From Bryobacteraceae bacterium (lineage in GTDB: Bacteria > Acidobacteriota > Terriglobia > Bryobacterales > Bryobacteraceae), in NCBI GenBank assembly GCA_025350445.1, contig JANXXV010000878.1, forward strand, positions 1 through 7,392: a DNA stretch of 7,392 bases, in the 5' to 3' direction. The notes under the pieces are model-generated. The model made no database searches. It was given only the letters and a program-made list of their open reading frames with translations, and was not told the origin of the DNA. Position numbers and translations under genes: made by a program. Shown here piece after piece: positions 6,272 to 7,392 of the stretch (position 1 is the stretch's first letter; every line of letters starts with the position of its first letter).

Positions 6272-7164
6272 TAAAACGTCTCGACAGAAGCGTTCATCTC
6301 GTGCAGCGCCTTCTGGCACTTCAGCCGCACGTAGCTGTTGTCTTCCTTTCGCATCAGTTCCTGCAGAACACCCACCATGGCCGCTTCCTTCCTCTGCGTC
6401 AGCAGATCGATAGCTTGCGTCCGCACCCCTGGATTGTCGTCGGCCAGTAGCACCTGCGACAGCGCGTGCCGCGTTTCGGGATCACCCGCCGAATCCTTCA
6501 AGCCATCCAACGCCTTCAATCGAACTCCCGCATTCGGGTCATGTTGCAAAGCGAAGATCAACGCGCGGCGAACTTCTACCGACCCGGCGCTGGCCCTTAA
6601 AATGTCCATCGACTCCACGCGCAACCCGGCGTCGGACGAATCGCGCGCCGCGGCCAACAATAGCCGTCGGATCGGTTCGCTCGCGGTTTCCCCGGAAAGT
6701 GTCCGCTGGCTGGTTTCTTCCACTACAATTTGCACCCGCCCGGACGAGTTCCCAGGTTCCACGTAGCGCACCCTCGACGCCATCGGGACACTCGATTGCC
6801 TGGATTCGGGCGATTCGCCCACCGTGGTCAGCCGTGCGCCGAAGAACCCGAGGGTAATCAGCCCCAAAGCCCCCAGCGGTTTCAGGAACGCGCCCCACGT
6901 CAGGCCGTCGAACCAACCGTGTTTCCGAGGCAGTCCGATTGCCGCTACCGTCACCCGCAGCGTGCGGCGGCAATCCTCCAGCAGCGCGCCGTCCAACTCC
7001 GCCTCGTGATTGCCCATCACCCGATGCAGCGTCTTTTCGCGCCCGAATTCCCCGCGGCAAGCCTCGCAGCCATCCAAATGTTGCTGTACCAGTTCTTCAT
7101 CCTCGAAGGAAAGCTCACCATACAGCAGCAGTGAAAATTTCCGGATTGCAAGTTCGCACTTCAT
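6271..7164 (-). CDS. Membrane anti-sigma factor: ZAS zinc finger fused to HEAT repeats
   Basis: The 297-residue product probably holds its partner ECF sigma factor inactive at the membrane. The N-terminal ZAS (zf-HC2) domain has C3, then LLLYGELSFEDEE, then H29-x3-C33-x2-C36 (HLDGCEAC), the usual zinc-binding set. One membrane helix lies at about 90-112 (WGAFLKPLGALGLITLGFF). The following 163-295 contains about four HEAT-like units of 31-33 residues. They carry recurring motifs such as AGLRVESMDIL, AGVRLKALDGL, PGVRTQAIDLL and SYVRLKCQKAL. With the ZAS domain in the cytoplasm, the HEAT array is placed outside the membrane, where it could sense a protein or peptide. The ATG overlaps the stop of the sigma fragment (ATGA) and has GGGAG seven bases upstream. 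Its TAA overlaps the start of the solenoid gene. The signal it reads is unknown. Confidence 0.87.
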   Translation of the reverse strand: MKCELAIRKFSLLLYGELSFEDEELVQQHLDGCEACRGEFGREKTLHRVMGNHEAELDGALLEDCRRTLRVTVAAIGLPRKHGWFDGLTWGAFLKPLGALGLITLGFFGARLTTVGESPESRQSSVPMASRVRYVEPGNSSGRVQIVVEETSQRTLSGETASEPIRRLLLAAARDSSDAGLRVESMDILRASAGSVEVRRALIFALQHDPNAGVRLKALDGLKDSAGDPETRHALSQVLLADDNPGVRTQAIDLLTQRKEAAMVGVLQELMRKEDNSYVRLKCQKALHEMNASVETF

Positions 7165-7388
7165 AGGAAGTCTCCCAAGGCAGCCCGCATCTTTTGCGTG
7201 GCGCGGAACAGGCAGTTTTTAGCAGCCTCTTCCGTGGTTCCCAACACGTCCCCGACAGACTCTCCAGAAACTTCTCTTCGGATGACCCGGGAAGCTCGGG
7301 TTTGGGTGCTGATTTGTGGCGGGATGAGGGGCAGTTGCGCGTGCAGGGAGCAGTAAGTCAGTAAGGAGCGCGTCGAATGGGCGCACCT
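7161..7388 (-). pseudogene. 3' end of an ECF sigma factor gene, apparently broken upstream
   Basis: The frame that ends with TGA at 7161-7163, overlapping the anti-sigma ATG, gives a clear sigma region 4.2 in its last 42 codons (7161-7289): RVIRREVSGESVGDVLGTTE, then EAAKNCLFRATQKMRAAL. The helix-turn-helix (SVGDVLGTTEEAAKNCLFRA) matches ECF sigma factors, and the ECF-then-anti-sigma order is the normal one. Upstream (7290-7388) the frame stays open but reads unlike a sigma factor. It has no ATG, GTG or TTG before an in-frame TAG at 7389-7391. Of the other two minus frames, one is open to the window edge and the other has an early stop. A frameshift, a sequencing error or decay would each explain this. 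An intact gene with a very divergent region 4.1 is excluded by the in-frame stop unless a base is wrong. Confidence 0.6.
7172..7176 (-). promoter_or_regulatory. Ribosome binding site of the anti-sigma gene
   Basis: On the minus strand GGGAG precedes the ATG at 7164 by seven bases, inside the last codons of the sigma fragment. It supports the ATG that overlaps the sigma stop. Confidence 0.6.
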
Positions 7389-7392
7389 CTAC

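Noticed and set aside
6272..6319. A longer N-terminus for the solenoid protein starting at GTG 6319
   Set aside because: It would put 16 charged residues before an otherwise normal signal peptide and overlap the anti-sigma gene by 49 bases; ATG 6271 gives a coupled stop/start.
7290..7392. The alternate minus-strand frame open to the window edge as the upstream part of the sigma factor after a frameshift
   Set aside because: It reads Pro/Ala-rich with no sigma region 2, 3 or 4.1 pattern, so the frameshift idea cannot be supported from this stretch alone.

Overview
The window holds the end of a flagellar operon on the plus strand (1-4156). It converges on a second operon on the minus strand (7388 down to 4179) that encodes an ECF-sigma/anti-sigma envelope module. 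The DNA is GC-rich and almost fully coding. I infer Acidobacteriota, probably a Solibacter/Bryobacter-type lineage. The reasons are a zinc-finger anti-sigma factor fused to HEAT repeats, glycine-rich DUF4097-like and PDZ-only exported proteins, and the flagellar order flhA-flhF-fliA-fliN. This comes from gene style, not from any marker gene.

Plus strand: the C-terminal cytoplasmic part of FlhA (export gate, cut by the window start), FlhF (SRP-type GTPase that sites flagella), FliA/SigD-type sigma-28, and a FliN-type switch protein with a large extra N-terminal domain. Last comes a small membrane-anchored coiled-coil protein with a C-terminal helix-turn-helix-like segment, resembling DUF2802/SwrB proteins. 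Gaps are 10, 18, -1 and 8 bases, so this is one transcription unit. It joins export, placement, late-gene transcription and the rotor switch. A flhG/ylxH ATPase gene, commonly found between flhF and fliA, is absent here.

Junction: the last flagellar gene and the PDZ gene end inside a 13-bp tandem repeat (three copies, 4147-4185). Its CTAG core supplies stop codons in all six frames.

Minus strand, in transcription order: the 3' end of an ECF sigma factor gene that cannot be followed upstream (in-frame stop near the window edge, no credible start); a membrane anti-sigma factor with a ZAS zinc finger, one membrane helix and HEAT repeats outside the membrane; an exported beta-solenoid protein with seven exact-length 18-residue repeats; and an exported protein with two PDZ domains and no protease domain. 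The first two junctions are overlapping stop/start codons. The three downstream products are predicted to be membrane-anchored or exported, which suggests an envelope-monitoring or envelope-maintenance module.

I saw no tRNA, rRNA, CRISPR array, insertion sequence or phage gene. No stretch over 300 bases lacks a gene.
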